Positions 24,501 through 30,400 are shown, numbered from the stretch's first letter. The stretch: 64,000 nucleotides of DNA from Gordionus sp. m RMFG-2023 (GCF_954871325.1 NC_088775.1:7417561-7481560); one strand, 5' to 3'. Notes: generated by a model from the letters alone, not told the origin. Program-made: numbers and translations.

Positions 24501-26027
24501 TTAAAACGCTACTTTAAAAAAATATAGACAATTAAGCTGGTTCTCTGGTTTTTTGGAACTTAATAAATGGGTTAAATATAATTTTTCAAATATAAATCAC
24601 TATTGCATTGTGATAATGTTAGTTGTAATGCATTCGCGATATTGCATTCGCTATGATGCATTCGCGATAATGCATTCGCTGTAATGTATTCACTCTAATA
24701 CATTCGCTATGATACATTCGCGATAATACATTCGCTGTAATGCATTCGCTATAATATTTTCGCGGTAATGCATTCGCGCTAATATATTCGCTATAATACA
24801 TGATGCATTCGCGATAATTCGCGGTATTACATTCGCTGTAATGCATTCGCTATAATGTTTTCGCGGTAATGCATTCGCTATAATGCATTCGCGCTAATAT
24901 ATTTGCTATAATACATTCGCTATGATGCATTCGCAATAATGCATTCGCGGTATTACATTCGCTGTAATGCATTCGCTATAATATTTTCGCGGTAATGCAT
25001 TCGCGCTAATATATTCGCTATGATACATTCGCTATAATGCATTCACGGTAATGCATTCGCTATAATATCTTTTCGCGGTAATCGACATTCGCGATAATGC
25101 ATTCGCGATAATACATTCGCGGTATTGACGTGATACGGTTAAAATTGATATTAATACCATAGACCATATATTTTAAAATAAAAATAGCAAAATTTCTAAG
25201 GTATATTTTCGTATTTTTTGTAAACCCTGATTAGTGCAATTTCTAACCAAATTAACGGCATGATTTAAATATTTTTAAAACCTAACTTACTTAGAACTTA
25301 TTTTCTACGTTTATCAATGTCGTTTATAATCCAATAGGAACTATTTTATATTAATTAATTCGTTAAACTGTGACAATTATTAATATTGCAATATTTATAA
25401 ATGCAAATTAACTCCAATAATAATTTTATTTTTTACTATTATTTTACTTTTAAAGGCAAGGTTTTTCTTTTAAAAATATAGTAAAATTTATATTATTATT
25501 TTTTCCTGTATTACGTCCATTGGATAAGCCCGGCGGTTGGAAGGTTGAAGTAACACTTTAACTCCCTGTGAGCATATTCTTTTGACGTGGAAAGGTGCTA
25601 AGGGGGCCCGCCTCTCCCACAGACTTTGAGTTTCTCGTCTTATGGCCACGATATTCTTATCGGGAGGCTTTTTGACGACTTTATCGACATTCTGTATAAA
25701 TTTTATGGATTTTGGGTGGGAATAATTATATTGGCGTCTGGGTAAAGTAAACACGTTTTTTCGTGACTGATAGTTGAGGTTGGTCGAGTATTGTTTACGC
25801 GGGGAGAGCAGTTTGGAGTAATAACCGGTTGTTTTGGAGGTTCTCTTAGCGGTATTTTGAATGGGGTTTATAGAAGAACAATTAAAATGAAAGAAAGCGC
25901 GCGAAAAAAAACCACTAGTGACATTGGCAATAGAATCCCGGGCAAATAGTGACGAGAAATGATAGGCGTGTGTCTCGGGTTTGAGTCTGTGTAATAAAGT
26001 CGTTCGCGCTAATTTACTGCAAACCAT
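3394..26027 (-). CDS. AASS: Alpha-aminoadipic semialdehyde synthase (LKR/SDH), complete 23-exon gene
   Basis: This is the bifunctional mitochondrial enzyme of lysine breakdown. The LKR half condenses lysine with 2-oxoglutarate to saccharopine (NADPH), and the SDH half cleaves saccharopine to aminoadipate semialdehyde and glutamate (NAD). I assembled 23 exons from GT-AG sites and similarity recalled from animal AASS: 25515-26027, 18727-18906, 18329-18481, 17809-17955, 17504-17582, 14774-14901, 14275-14633, 13845-13956, 12500-12556, 11965-12035, 10320-10435, 9893-10046, 9261-9371, 8910-9018, 7078-7154, 6340-6403, 5516-5683, 5147-5242, 4607-4719, 4328-4419, 3917-3993, 3645-3753, 3394-3545. All phases fit, giving 1078 residues with no in-frame stop. 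LKR covers about residues 124-570 and SDH about 605-1078, with a Rossmann motif (LGAGYVCGP) and [12 protein letters not shown]. It is longer than human AASS (926) because of an Arg/Ser-rich N-terminal extension and a Ser-rich insert in exon 7. The start ATG sits in ACCATGG. Intact and probably expressed. Confidence 0.96.
3645..3753 (-). CDS. AASS: AASS exon 22 (SDH)
   Basis: 109 bases. Encodes [20 protein letters not shown] and a [14 protein letters not shown] end. Two acceptors keep the frame: position 3753 (used here) and 3744, which would omit Glu-Leu-Lys. Transcript data would decide. Confidence 0.9.
3917..3993 (-). CDS. AASS: AASS exon 21 (SDH)
   Basis: 77 bases. Encodes [15 protein letters not shown], the EEKDMIVMRDSFGI block, then a PNNPLEK end before donor gtaagg. 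Confidence 0.93.
4328..4419 (-). CDS. AASS: AASS exon 20 (SDH)
   Basis: 92 bases. Encodes ELGMLSDQV...[16 protein letters not shown], matching WLGLLGDEQV...ILDALSKHLVMKLSYG. Enters in phase 2 and leaves in phase 1. Confidence 0.92.
4607..4719 (-). CDS. AASS: AASS exon 19 (SDH)
   Basis: 113 bases. Opens with [13 protein letters not shown] (family KQLLCDLVGISPS) and continues into a charged helix. Donor gtacac, phase 2. Confidence 0.92.
5147..5242 (-). CDS. AASS: AASS exon 18 (SDH)
   Basis: 32 codons, phase 0, acceptor accag, donor gtatca. Encodes [17 protein letters not shown] and a proline-containing stretch ending PSLTW, matching GYMKALNGFVKLGLI...NPLTW. Confidence 0.93.
5516..5683 (-). 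CDS. AASS: AASS exon 17 (SDH)
   Basis: 56 codons, phase 0 both sides. Includes [18 protein letters not shown] and LIRGTLRYK, matching the LEGYPNRDSTKYAEIYGI...LLRGTLRYK blocks. Donor gtgttt is weak but places the boundary where exon 18 continues the alignment. Confidence 0.95.
5815..5862 (-). repeat. G+C-rich hAT-like repeat fragment
   Basis: On the minus strand the patch begins CCAGAGACCTTGATGAGC and continues into GGCCTGGGCCTAG. It resembles the termini and body of the dispersed family whose larger copies lie at 55198 and 38630. Confidence 0.4.
5905..6201. mobile_element. 297 bp hAT-type MITE in an AASS intron
   Basis: The ends are inverted copies: CATGACATATAATAATACC on the left and CAATGACATATAATAATACC read inward from the right, with homology running on for about 45 bases. 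The element is flanked by a perfect 8-base direct repeat AAATTAGC at 5897-5904 and 6202-6209, the target-duplication length of hAT elements. It sits in the intron between AASS exons 16 and 17. No coding capacity. Confidence 0.85.
6340..6403 (-). CDS. AASS: AASS exon 16 (SDH)
   Basis: 64 bases completing the split Ser codon. Encodes [18 protein letters not shown] and a short basic tail before donor gtaatt, collinear with SWSPVGVLMNVMQSATYL in vertebrates. Confidence 0.93.
7078..7154 (-). CDS. AASS: AASS exon 15 (SDH)
   Basis: 77 bases, acceptor actag, phase 0 in and phase 2 out. Encodes [19 protein letters not shown], matching the [19 protein letters not shown] signature of AASS. Confidence 0.96.
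7735..8690 (-). mobile_element. LINE relic, C-terminal end of reverse transcriptase
   Basis: Read on the minus strand from about 8650 down, the fragments resemble the 3' part of non-LTR polymerases: an [11 protein letters not shown] stretch (the YADD-type box), a [13 protein letters not shown] block, then [30 protein letters not shown] and [14 protein letters not shown]. The fragments lie in more than one frame with several stops, so the copy is dead. The order fits RTE-like LINEs, though the clade call is uncertain. It lies in the intron between AASS exons 14 and 15 in the gene's own direction. Confidence 0.7.
8910..9018 (-). CDS. AASS: AASS exon 14 (SDH active-site region)
   Basis: 109 bases. 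Carries [20 protein letters not shown], the highly conserved GLDPGxDHMLAM signature at the saccharopine site. Donor gttaat, phase 0. Confidence 0.96.
9261..9371 (-). CDS. AASS: AASS exon 13 (SDH)
   Basis: 111 bases completing the Ser codon of [16 protein letters not shown], followed by [13 protein letters not shown], the conserved NMVTASY region. Ends in phase 2 at donor gtaata. Confidence 0.95.
9727..9880. repeat. G+C-rich hAT-like repeat copy in an AASS intron
   Basis: Begins AGAGATCTGTAAAGCCCGGCC and ends in a CCGGGTTGGGTT...GGACCGGGCCC body just inside the donor side of AASS exon 12. The minus-strand frame that crosses it is a run-on of the exon, not a gene. Confidence 0.45.
9893..10046 (-). 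CDS. AASS: AASS exon 12 (SDH)
   Basis: 154 bases. Encodes an alpha/beta segment ending [10 protein letters not shown]...LIKESDIVV, like the VSMDICKQEEKL...QDLVIS block of the family. The frame stays open past the donor (gtttct) into a G+C-rich repeat patch. That extension is not part of the protein. Confidence 0.93.
10320..10435 (-). CDS. AASS: AASS exon 11 (SDH Rossmann motif)
   Basis: 116 bases. Opens the saccharopine dehydrogenase half with [18 protein letters not shown], the GxGxxxxP NAD-binding turn, then [10 protein letters not shown]. Enters in phase 2 at ...ccttag and leaves in phase 1 at gtattg. Confidence 0.95.
10650..10824. mobile_element. Palindromic MITE, TAGTGTTGTTAAAC family, copy 2
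   Basis: The right arm and centre match the copy at 649-871 (CAATATTTTAGCC, GAGCCATTTAACAACACTA). The outer part of the left arm is missing or unrecognisable. Lies in the AASS intron between exons 10 and 11. Confidence 0.65.
10929..10966. other. Perfect 16 bp hairpin
   Basis: The arms at 10929-10944 and 10951-10966 (AAAAAATCTTCAAAGA and its complement) enclose a six-base loop, TCAAAA. It may be a fragment of an old inverted repeat. No function is evident. Confidence 0.5.
11965..12035 (-). CDS. AASS: AASS exon 10 (LKR/SDH linker)
   Basis: 71 bases from phase 0 to phase 2. Encodes [20 protein letters not shown], which corresponds to the AVITSNGTL...YIQTLRE linker before the SDH domain. Donor gtttta. 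Confidence 0.92.
12165..12260. repeat. G+C-rich hAT-like repeat fragment
   Basis: Starts ACAGAGACCTGCAAGCCCGA and continues CCAAGCCCGGGTACACGGGC, ending in a poly-T/poly-A run. Same family as the patches at 37535 and 55198. Confidence 0.45.
12500..12556 (-). CDS. AASS: AASS exon 9 (57-base microexon)
   Basis: Nineteen codons in phase 0 between ...ctcaag and donor gtaaat. The peptide [19 protein letters not shown] fills exactly the gap left between exons 8 and 10 and resembles the LSDATQPLESQNFSPVVRD block of human AASS. Confidence 0.88.
13553..13735 (-). repeat. Structured ~180 bp dispersed repeat, copy 1
   Basis: The minus strand reads GTGCGGCTTGCCCGCAAACG, then AGGGCTCCTCA, a hairpin GTTCCAGTTAGATGGAAC, TGAGGA, and a second domain AGCGTAGCTCTG...CAGAGGGC...AGCGCT. 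The same blocks occur in the same order at 22590 and 26675. The nested complementary blocks suggest a folded RNA. Box-A-like TAGCTCTGTTG in a sister copy hints at a SINE, but no box B is clear. It lies in AASS intron 8. Confidence 0.65.
13845..13956 (-). CDS. AASS: AASS exon 8 (LKR)
   Basis: 112 bases completing the Ser codon split after exon 7. Encodes [20 protein letters not shown], then a [13 protein letters not shown] end. Donor gttatt, phase 0. Confidence 0.95.
14275..14633 (-). CDS. AASS: AASS exon 7 (LKR, with Ser-rich insert)
   Basis: 359 bases. Starts [14 protein letters not shown] and contains [18 protein letters not shown] and [14 protein letters not shown]. Between them is a Ser/Lys/Gly-rich insert of roughly twenty residues not found in human AASS. 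It contains no stop, keeps the frame and is probably a surface loop. Confidence 0.95.
14774..14901 (-). CDS. AASS: AASS exon 6 (LKR)
   Basis: 128 bases completing the split codon of exon 5 and ending in phase 0 before donor gtttgc. Encodes [15 protein letters not shown] and [15 protein letters not shown], collinear with the YGTVLSRHHHLVRK region of the family. Confidence 0.94.
15440..15930 (+). mobile_element. Fossil fragment of a gypsy-like LTR element (integrase end)
   Basis: Translated pieces recall the C-terminal part of Ty3/gypsy integrases: [11 protein letters not shown] (family PPYHPQSNGQ), a DSPAEKF block, and a later [14 protein letters not shown] stretch like the DGR...HVDQL end of these proteins. 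The copy is broken in several places and old. It lies in the long AASS intron between exons 5 and 6, opposite to the gene. No LTR was recognised next to it. Confidence 0.55.
16740..17000. other. G+C-richer patch of unknown origin
   Basis: A patch of about 260 bases stands out from its AT-rich surroundings. Short open stretches occur in all three plus frames, none continuous and none recognised. It may be a further relic of the fossil at 15440-15930, which lies upstream on the same strand. Confidence 0.35.
17504..17582 (-). CDS. AASS: AASS exon 5 (LKR)
   Basis: 79 bases, enters in phase 0 and leaves with one base of a split codon. Encodes [18 protein letters not shown], matching the FNELPCEYVEPHEL block of vertebrate AASS. 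Donor gtttaa. Confidence 0.93.
17809..17955 (-). CDS. AASS: AASS exon 4 (LKR nucleotide-binding loop)
   Basis: Forty-nine codons, phase 0. Reads [10 protein letters not shown], then [20 protein letters not shown]. The FTGTGNVS stretch is the glycine-rich turn of the LKR nucleotide-binding fold. Confidence 0.95.
18329..18481 (-). CDS. AASS: AASS exon 3 (LKR)
   Basis: Fifty-one codons, phase 0, encoding [29 protein letters not shown] and LGHHTPFM. The acceptor is a pyrimidine-poor accaag, but the match to animal AASS is continuous with exons 2 and 4. Confidence 0.95.
18727..18906 (-). CDS. AASS: AASS exon 2 (LKR)
   Basis: Sixty codons, phase 0 on both sides, acceptor ...tttaag, donor gtaaga. 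Carries the conserved blocks [16 protein letters not shown] and [11 protein letters not shown] of the LKR substrate-binding half. Confidence 0.95.
19915..20118. mobile_element. Palindromic MITE, TAGTGTTGTTAAAC family, copy 3
   Basis: The inverted arms carry AACGGCGAACTCAATATTTT on the left and GAGTTAGCCGTTTTATAAAA on the right, closing in TTCAACAACACTA. The left terminus is worn. It ends 136 bases before the large MULE in AASS intron 1. Confidence 0.65.
20247..20254. repeat. Left target-site duplication GTTAAAAT
   Basis: GTTAAAAT directly precedes the first base of the MULE and recurs directly after its last base at 25138-25145 in the same orientation. Confidence 0.8.
20275..20560. repeat. 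Left MULE terminal array of 14 bp units
   Basis: Variants of GCGAATGCATTATA follow each other with occasional spacers such as GCGAAAATATTATA. The outermost part (GTCGATTACCGCGAAAAG between units) is matched exactly in the right array, which fixes the two as inverted partners. Reading frames across it are artefacts of the repeat. Confidence 0.85.
20583..20897 (+). repeat. Arm of internal inverted repeat (partner 22790-23105)
   Basis: About 315 bases from AATTTTAATAATTATTATAT through CCTCTCATTTGTATATATGC to TTACAGCAACTGGC recur in reverse at 22790-23105 almost unchanged. The peptide readable from both is identical because the arms are, and it shows no known domain. Confidence 0.85.
21009..21239 (+). 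CDS. FLYWCH-type zinc-finger fragment of a MULE protein
   Basis: The frame reads [20 protein letters not shown], then [20 protein letters not shown] and [11 protein letters not shown]. This is the FLYWCH pattern: an aromatic-rich start, then C, C and H-x-H ligands. Such domains sit at the N-terminus of many animal MULE proteins. The frame ends soon after, where it runs into an inverted second copy. Possibly an exon, since a ...tttttatag acceptor lies upstream at about 20975. Confidence 0.65.
   Translation: MIKSYKGLDLEIYNNFVYRLDKKVPPTYYYRCVERDTHKCMARLTCRKNEKIPNKFEHNHIPDIAHSAKEVVQGGG
21203..21600 (-). CDS. Inverted second FLYWCH copy with downstream helical region
   Basis: The minus strand repeats the FLYWCH exon of the plus-strand copy with only a few differences. 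It then continues into about 60 further residues ([32 protein letters not shown]), a charged helical stretch that typically follows FLYWCH in MULE proteins. The end of its frame overlaps the end of the plus-strand copy, so the two are joined tail to tail. Confidence 0.6.
21414..21716 (-). repeat. Arm of FLYWCH inverted repeat (partner 20904-21207)
   Basis: About 300 bases identical to 20904-21207 in reverse except for a handful of substitutions by eye. The two arms flank a spacer of about 206 bases. Low divergence suggests a recent duplication. Confidence 0.85.
21883..22450. repeat. Tandem duplication, period about 292 bp
   Basis: Two adjacent blocks share TGTACATTTT, TTGGTTTTAGTC, TACAAGATACAAT, ATAGTGAC(A/G)CACTGCTAAT, TATTATTAATTAAAAGTATT and TTTTAGTTCAGGATACTGTA in the same order. 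The first starts at 21883 and the second at 22175. Confidence 0.8.
22590..22786 (+). repeat. Structured ~180 bp dispersed repeat, copy 2
   Basis: Contains TGCGGCCTGCCCAAAAATCG, GGTCCTCTTA, the hairpin CCCAGTTTGATGGG, TAAGAGAACC, then AGCGTTGCTCTG and GTGCGCTTAATATCACGTAT. The helix partners CTCTTA/TAAGAG replace the CTCAT/ATGAG pair seen in copy 3, so pairing is kept although the sequence changed. This copy lies inside the MULE. Confidence 0.65.
22790..23105 (-). repeat. Arm of internal inverted repeat (partner 20583-20897)
   Basis: Reverse copy of 20583-20897, nearly identical. It is followed by a degenerate short tandem motif (AAATGACCACATAAAAATAT) repeated about three times to 23200. Confidence 0.85.
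23206..24615. other. AT-rich interior of the MULE, nothing recognised
   Basis: About 1.4 kb of AT-rich sequence between the right internal arm and the right terminal array. No open frame of note and no similarity to transposase motifs. Confidence 0.5.
24620..25137. repeat. Right MULE terminal array of 14 bp units
   Basis: Inverted counterpart of the left array, longer (about 500 bases), made of ATTCGCTATAATGC and ATTCGCGATAATGC units with CGCGGTAAT variants. The last 100 bases mirror the left terminus unit by unit. Confidence 0.85.
25138..25145. repeat. Right target-site duplication GTTAAAAT
   Basis: Direct repeat of 20247-20254, flanking the MULE. Confidence 0.8.
25515..26027 (-). CDS. AASS: AASS exon 1: start, presequence and LKR N-terminus
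   Basis: The exon holds 171 codons from an ATG in a good Kozak context. Residues 1-123 are Arg/Ser/Lys-rich with few acids, typical of a mitochondrial presequence but much longer than in vertebrates. From residue 124 the LKR domain begins ([27 protein letters not shown]). The donor follows ATG GAC as gtaata, phase 0. Confidence 0.95.
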
Positions 26028-26065
26028 GGTAAAATTTTCTCAAATTTTAATATAGATCCTTTTTT

Positions 26066-26180
26066 GATTGATGGATTTTTAAAAATATATTTTGATAAAA
26101 GTTATCGGCCGAAGATTTTTTTGATTGATAGATTTTTAAAAATATTTTTCGATAAAAGTTTTAAAAATTATTTTATTGAT
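26066..26180. repeat. 57 bp tandem duplication upstream of AASS
   Basis: GATTGATGGATTTTTAAAAA recurs as GATTGATAGATTTTTAAAAA 57 bases later, with the following GATAAAAGTT kept as well. It lies within the 5' UTR or promoter region of AASS, which begins at 26027. No TATA box or initiator can be singled out in this AT-rich context. Confidence 0.6.
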
Positions 26181-26309
26181 TTATGGGAATAGTTATTTCA
26201 GTGATGTTTTTTTTTCTCGTGGAATGAATTATTATCTTTAAAAAAAATATGCGAATGATATATAGATGATAAATCTTTTAAATTTTATAAGATAATAAGC
26301 AATTTATAT

Positions 26310-26372
26310 TCTTTCTTTCTTTCTTTTTTTTTTTCTTTCTTTCTTTTTTTTCTTTCTTTCTTTCTTTCTATA
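26310..26372. repeat. CTTT microsatellite
   Basis: A run of TTTC units interrupted by poly-T, upstream of AASS. Confidence 0.8.
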
Positions 26373-26674
26373 TCTCTCTTTGGATATAAATTTTCAAAAT
26401 CCTTTAAACTTTATATCGACTTCCGGTGGAAAATTTGAAGTGATAGAACGGTAAATATTATTTTATTTTAATCATATTTATTTACAGATTCTATGTACAT
26501 TATATCTCAATATTGATAGCAATTATAATTTACACTAAAGAAATTAAGCTTAAAATCAGCCATCACCCACCTTTAAAGTAATTAAGTTATACTGTAGTTC
26601 TCGGGTATAGGCTTTTTCTTTGTCCCACTCCTTTTAAATTAAAGCCTATAGAGGTTTAAGCAACATTTTTCGAA

Positions 26675-26845
26675 ATGTTGTGCCTACAAGTACGTGCGGC
26701 TTGCCCACAAACGTGTGGAGGGCTCCTCATATTTTTACTTTTATACCCAAATTAAATTGTTCCAATTAGATGGAAATGAGGAAAACCTAGCGTAGCTCTG
26801 TTGTGTATTCAACGTTAGAGGGCGATGCGCTATATATCACGTATA
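26675..26845 (+). repeat. Structured ~180 bp dispersed repeat, copy 3
   Basis: Reads GTGCGGCTTGCCCACAAACG, GGCTCCTCAT, the hairpin TTCCAATTAGATGGAA, ATGAGGAAAACC, then AGCGTAGCTCTGTTG...CAACGTTAGAGGGC...TGCGCT. TCCTCAT/ATGAGGA form a perfect helix around the hairpin. A second helix pairs AGCG/CGCT, CTCT/AGAG and GTTG/CAAC. It lies about 650 bases upstream of the AASS start, pointing away from the gene. Confidence 0.65.
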
Positions 26846-26849
26846 TCTC

Positions 26850-28890
26850 TCTTTCCTTTTCCTTTTATAATTATCCCCATAATAAAAACGTTTAGAAAAA
26901 AAAGGTATTTTTAAACAATTGGCATTTATAGATAATTGATTAAATTTTAAAATAAATAATTTATTTATATGAATTCGCCATTTTTTTTATCTGCCAGAAA
27001 CAATATTGTATAAAATAAAATAAAATATAATATAATCAAATGATAGAAATTTATATTACATATAATTTTCTTTTTAACATATTTACATTTAACATTTGAA
27101 CTTTGATTTGGGATATAAAATAATTTATAAAAATATATAAAATATAAGCACAAACATTTTAAAATAAATCTTATAGCTGTTATCTTGTATATTTTTTCTA
27201 CATATTTTGCTTGCAATACTTATTTCTTTTAAAAAAAATTTATGGCAGGTGGAGAAGGGGTTATCGAGTGTTGGGCATAATTTACCTTAAAAATGAATTG
27301 ATTACTATATTCCTAGTAGCTGTTAAAAAAAACTTTTATATGGCGAAATCAGGATTTTAGTAGGGCAGTGCCGATAATATCAGATCGGGATATATAAAAG
27401 AAGTCATCTTGGGTAGATATTTTCAAAAAAAAAGAACCGATCGTATTATCATTGATTTTAGTTATTATAGATTATGGTCCCAACTCAGGGAAATCGCAAT
27501 TTACAGCAGCCGATTTATTTAAATTCTTATTCGTTTATTTATAATCACATGATCTGTTAGGTTTGATAGGTTTTTTAATAATTTATGTAATATCTCTCAA
27601 ATCTTTAAATAACTTTAACCCGTAGCTCTCTAACCTTTAATCCTACTCCTTACACTCAGATACAAATACATTTCATCCAATTAAAAAAATTCCTTCAGCT
27701 GACCATTCCTTGAGTTGAGCGATTGTCATAATAATGAATGTGAATAATTCTATATTTATTTTTTTTTGTAATGCCTAAAAAAAGGTTTTCTCTTTTTTTC
27801 TTTCTTTCTTTTGTTACATTTGATAAAAAAAAATCTAAAAATATTTAACCATACCACATTCAACCATAAATATTGATCATAAAAAAAACACAATATATTT
27901 AATCATTTCGTGATAATGCACTAAATAAATATGACTTTCTTAACCATTTTGCAAATTTTCCTGTTCTCGTAAATATCCTTTTAAGCTAATAAAAAAAAAC
28001 CTTAAAAAATGTACACAAAATATCATTATAAAGAGGAATTTAAAAGAAAAATGAGTCTAAAAGTTAATAACTTTTTAAAATAAACGACCATGATTCAAAA
28101 TTTTTAAAATATAATATAGCCAAATGCCTACAATAAGTGGGCCTAAAGCCCTCCAATAAAATTTATGCCGGAAAACCCAGCCGAATAGGCTTCCCCCTCT
28201 CCCCCTAAATGAAAAATTCTGGATACGCCTATATTTACGCAGCGATTAATTCCGCATCGCTTGAGTAGATCGGGCTCACTATAAATGCGGCGTTACTTGT
28301 CTTGATCATAGTTTAATAGTTACTTCTTTTTTTAGCAAAAAGAATAGATGGTAAATAAAAAAATATATCTAAATATCGGATCGGTTTTATACGAATATTG
28401 GGTCGGGTAAAAATCTCGAGGATCAGCATAGCCCTATATTTTAAATATTACTTTAACCCCTAAAAATTTCGTCAAAAAAATTAAGCAAAGTTTGGTTCTT
28501 TTGGCAAAATCTCGAGTCTTGTATAATATTATGTTTGGCTAAATTCTTGATTTGGTGTTATTTTTTTTTAAATTGGCTAAATCGTGTTTTTTTTATAATT
28601 GTTTAGACATAATTACTAATTTTAATTACTTTTTCAAAAAAAAAGTACTCAATTACCAATTACACTTATTTTATTTTTGTGAGTTAGAACTAACTGCAAT
28701 TATTTAATTATTTTTAAATATTTTATTCTGCAAATTAAAATAAGTTACAAATAGGTAAGCTTTGCTTGGAAATAATTTGAGAAACCTTATTTGAACGTTT
28801 TACAAAAAAATTCACATTTCATTGACATAGAGATATACAAAATAAAATAAGTAAGGAAAAAAAAACTTGTGAATAGCTCTTATAGTAAGC
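26850..28890. other. AT-rich intergenic DNA, no gene seen
   Basis: Upstream of AASS. Contains homopolymer runs and one C-rich patch near 28165-28200 (CCCCCTCTCCCCCTAAA). No coding frame or repeat family was recognised. Confidence 0.5.
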
Positions 28891-28891
28891 T

Positions 28892-29098
28892 TAGTGTTGT
28901 TAAACGGCTCGATTTTGAGACGACTTTTAAAAACGGCTAACTCAATATTTTAGCCAGAAAAACATTGCCAAAGCCTCGAAACCTCGCTAATAGATATCAA
29001 GACCTTTTTGCCATCTATGAGCAAAATCTTCCAGCTTGCGAAGTATTATACTAAGTTAGCCGTGTTTAAAAATTGGCTCAAATCGAGGCGTTTAAGTA
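28892..29098. mobile_element. Palindromic MITE, TAGTGTTGTTAAAC family, copy 4
   Basis: Left end TAGTGTTGTTAAACGGCTCG with the arm continuing AACGGCTAACTCAATATTTT. The right arm ends GAGTTAGCCG-like, then AAATCGAGGCGTTTAAGTA. The right terminus is worn. Confidence 0.75.
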
Positions 29099-29394
29099 TA
29101 AATGCTTTGGGGTATTTTCATTAAATTTTTCTATTTTTAATTATATTTTTTTTTTCATAATTGATATCAAGTTATCAAACAGAAACCATTTGTAACATAG
29201 TTGAATCAAATTTATTTAAGTCATTGTTCAGAGCTAAATATCGCCATTTGGTACTTATGAAGAAATGAATGTTATATATTAATTACTTCAAATTTATATT
29301 TTTAATTGTAATAAAACCTAACATCGTGATGCTTGATTTGGTAGTGTGAAAATTATATAATATAAAACTCTATTAGTAACAACGCTATTTTATA

Positions 29395-29640
29395 ATTCAC
29401 ACAATTTACCAATACAACCCTGAAAAAAATTTAAAAATTTTTAAAAAAGTTGTTAGAATTATAAAATCTCGTCCCTTTTATACTTTTTTTGGGACAAAGA
29501 AATCACGAGATCCACACGATATATAAAATCAGGCGACTACATAAATGCTATATATATTAAATGAAATAATTTTTAAAAATAAATATATATTACGCGAATA
29601 CATGAAGTATGTAATATTATTTTAAATAATAATATAACAT
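29395..29640 (+). repeat. Leader of the OTU element, also found at 37180-37500
   Basis: Blocks ATTTACCAATACAACCCT, TTGTTAGAATTATAAAATC, CGTCCCTTTTATACTTTTT, GAAATCACGAGATC and AAATCAGGCGACTA recur in the same order and orientation at 37180-37500. Here the protein-coding part follows immediately, so this is probably the 5' non-coding end of the element. Confidence 0.7.
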
Positions 29641-30400
29641 GCCCTCTATAAATGAGCTCATTCGACACCCATATTGTTCGCCCAGTTGTGACTTTAGAAT
29701 ATACACACTTTTAGAAATTTTATCAAAATATAAACAATATTTTTCTATTTTAAATAGAAAATTACTCTGCAAAGAATGTAAAAAAGTTATCAATTCTGAT
29801 GCATGTATTTGCAAGACCTGTGATACATGGGTTCATAAATATTGCATCAATGTACCTGATTAATCTTATAAGACTTGGACTTTATTACAAGCACCATATT
29901 TTTGCAAGTATTGTTATGAAATAGAAGATTCATTAATGAGATTAAAAATCTCCCCGGATGTATCAACCGCTAACAATGAGTTAGCTTTAATTAACATTTA
30001 CTACAAGCATCCCTCTGGTGAAAAAGATAGTAAATATGTAGGGAAAGTAGATAAAATTTCCAAAAAATTGCTTGAAAGTTTTCGTCCAGAATTAATTAAA
30101 AGGTATTTACATAGGTCTTGCATAAGAGATGGAAACTGCTGCTATAGAGCTCTTTCATTGGCAATTTATGGTGATGAAATTTATCATTTATATATAAGAT
30201 GCGTAACTGCCATAGAAATGATAAAATATAAGTCAACATACGATATAAATTCTGTCCTATATATATTAAGCAAAAAATACAATGGCTTAAATATTTGGGA
30301 CACTAAATATGATCAATTATTAAAGGAAGTTTTGACGTCGATTGAAGGGTGGGCCGAGATGGCTCATATATATGCTGCAAGCCCAGCTTTACAGAAATGA
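29639..30400 (+). CDS. Mobile-element protein with PHD-like finger and OTU-like protease domain
   Basis: The translation shows a Cys/His cluster (LCKECKKVINSDACICKTCD, WVHKYC, later CKYC) in the pattern of a PHD finger. About 90 residues on is an OTU-type cysteine protease motif, RDGNCCYRALSLAIYGDE, whose D and C match the DGNC nucleophile box. The matching catalytic His appears as CNHIIYL, read further on in the inverted copy. OTU proteases remove ubiquitin and turn up repeatedly in transposons. The copy looks inactive, and the element class is not determined. An inverted second copy lies at 30900-31757. Confidence 0.6.

Larger units (their letters stand above)
20255..25137. mobile_element. 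4.9 kb Mutator-like element with minisatellite terminal inverted repeats
   Basis: The ends are inverted copies (left GGTTACATGTCAATACCGCG, right CGTATCACGTCAATACCGCG read inward), bounded by a perfect 8-base duplication. Both termini are built from a 14-base unit of the GCGAATGCATTATA type, with ATAGCG/ATCGCG variants. Inside are FLYWCH-type zinc-finger exons typical of MULE proteins, two levels of internal inverted repeat (20583-20897 with 22790-23105; 20904-21207 with 21414-21716), a 292 bp tandem duplication and a structured repeat copy. No transposase catalytic core was found, so this is a deleted or non-autonomous copy. It fills most of AASS intron 1. Confidence 0.8.
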
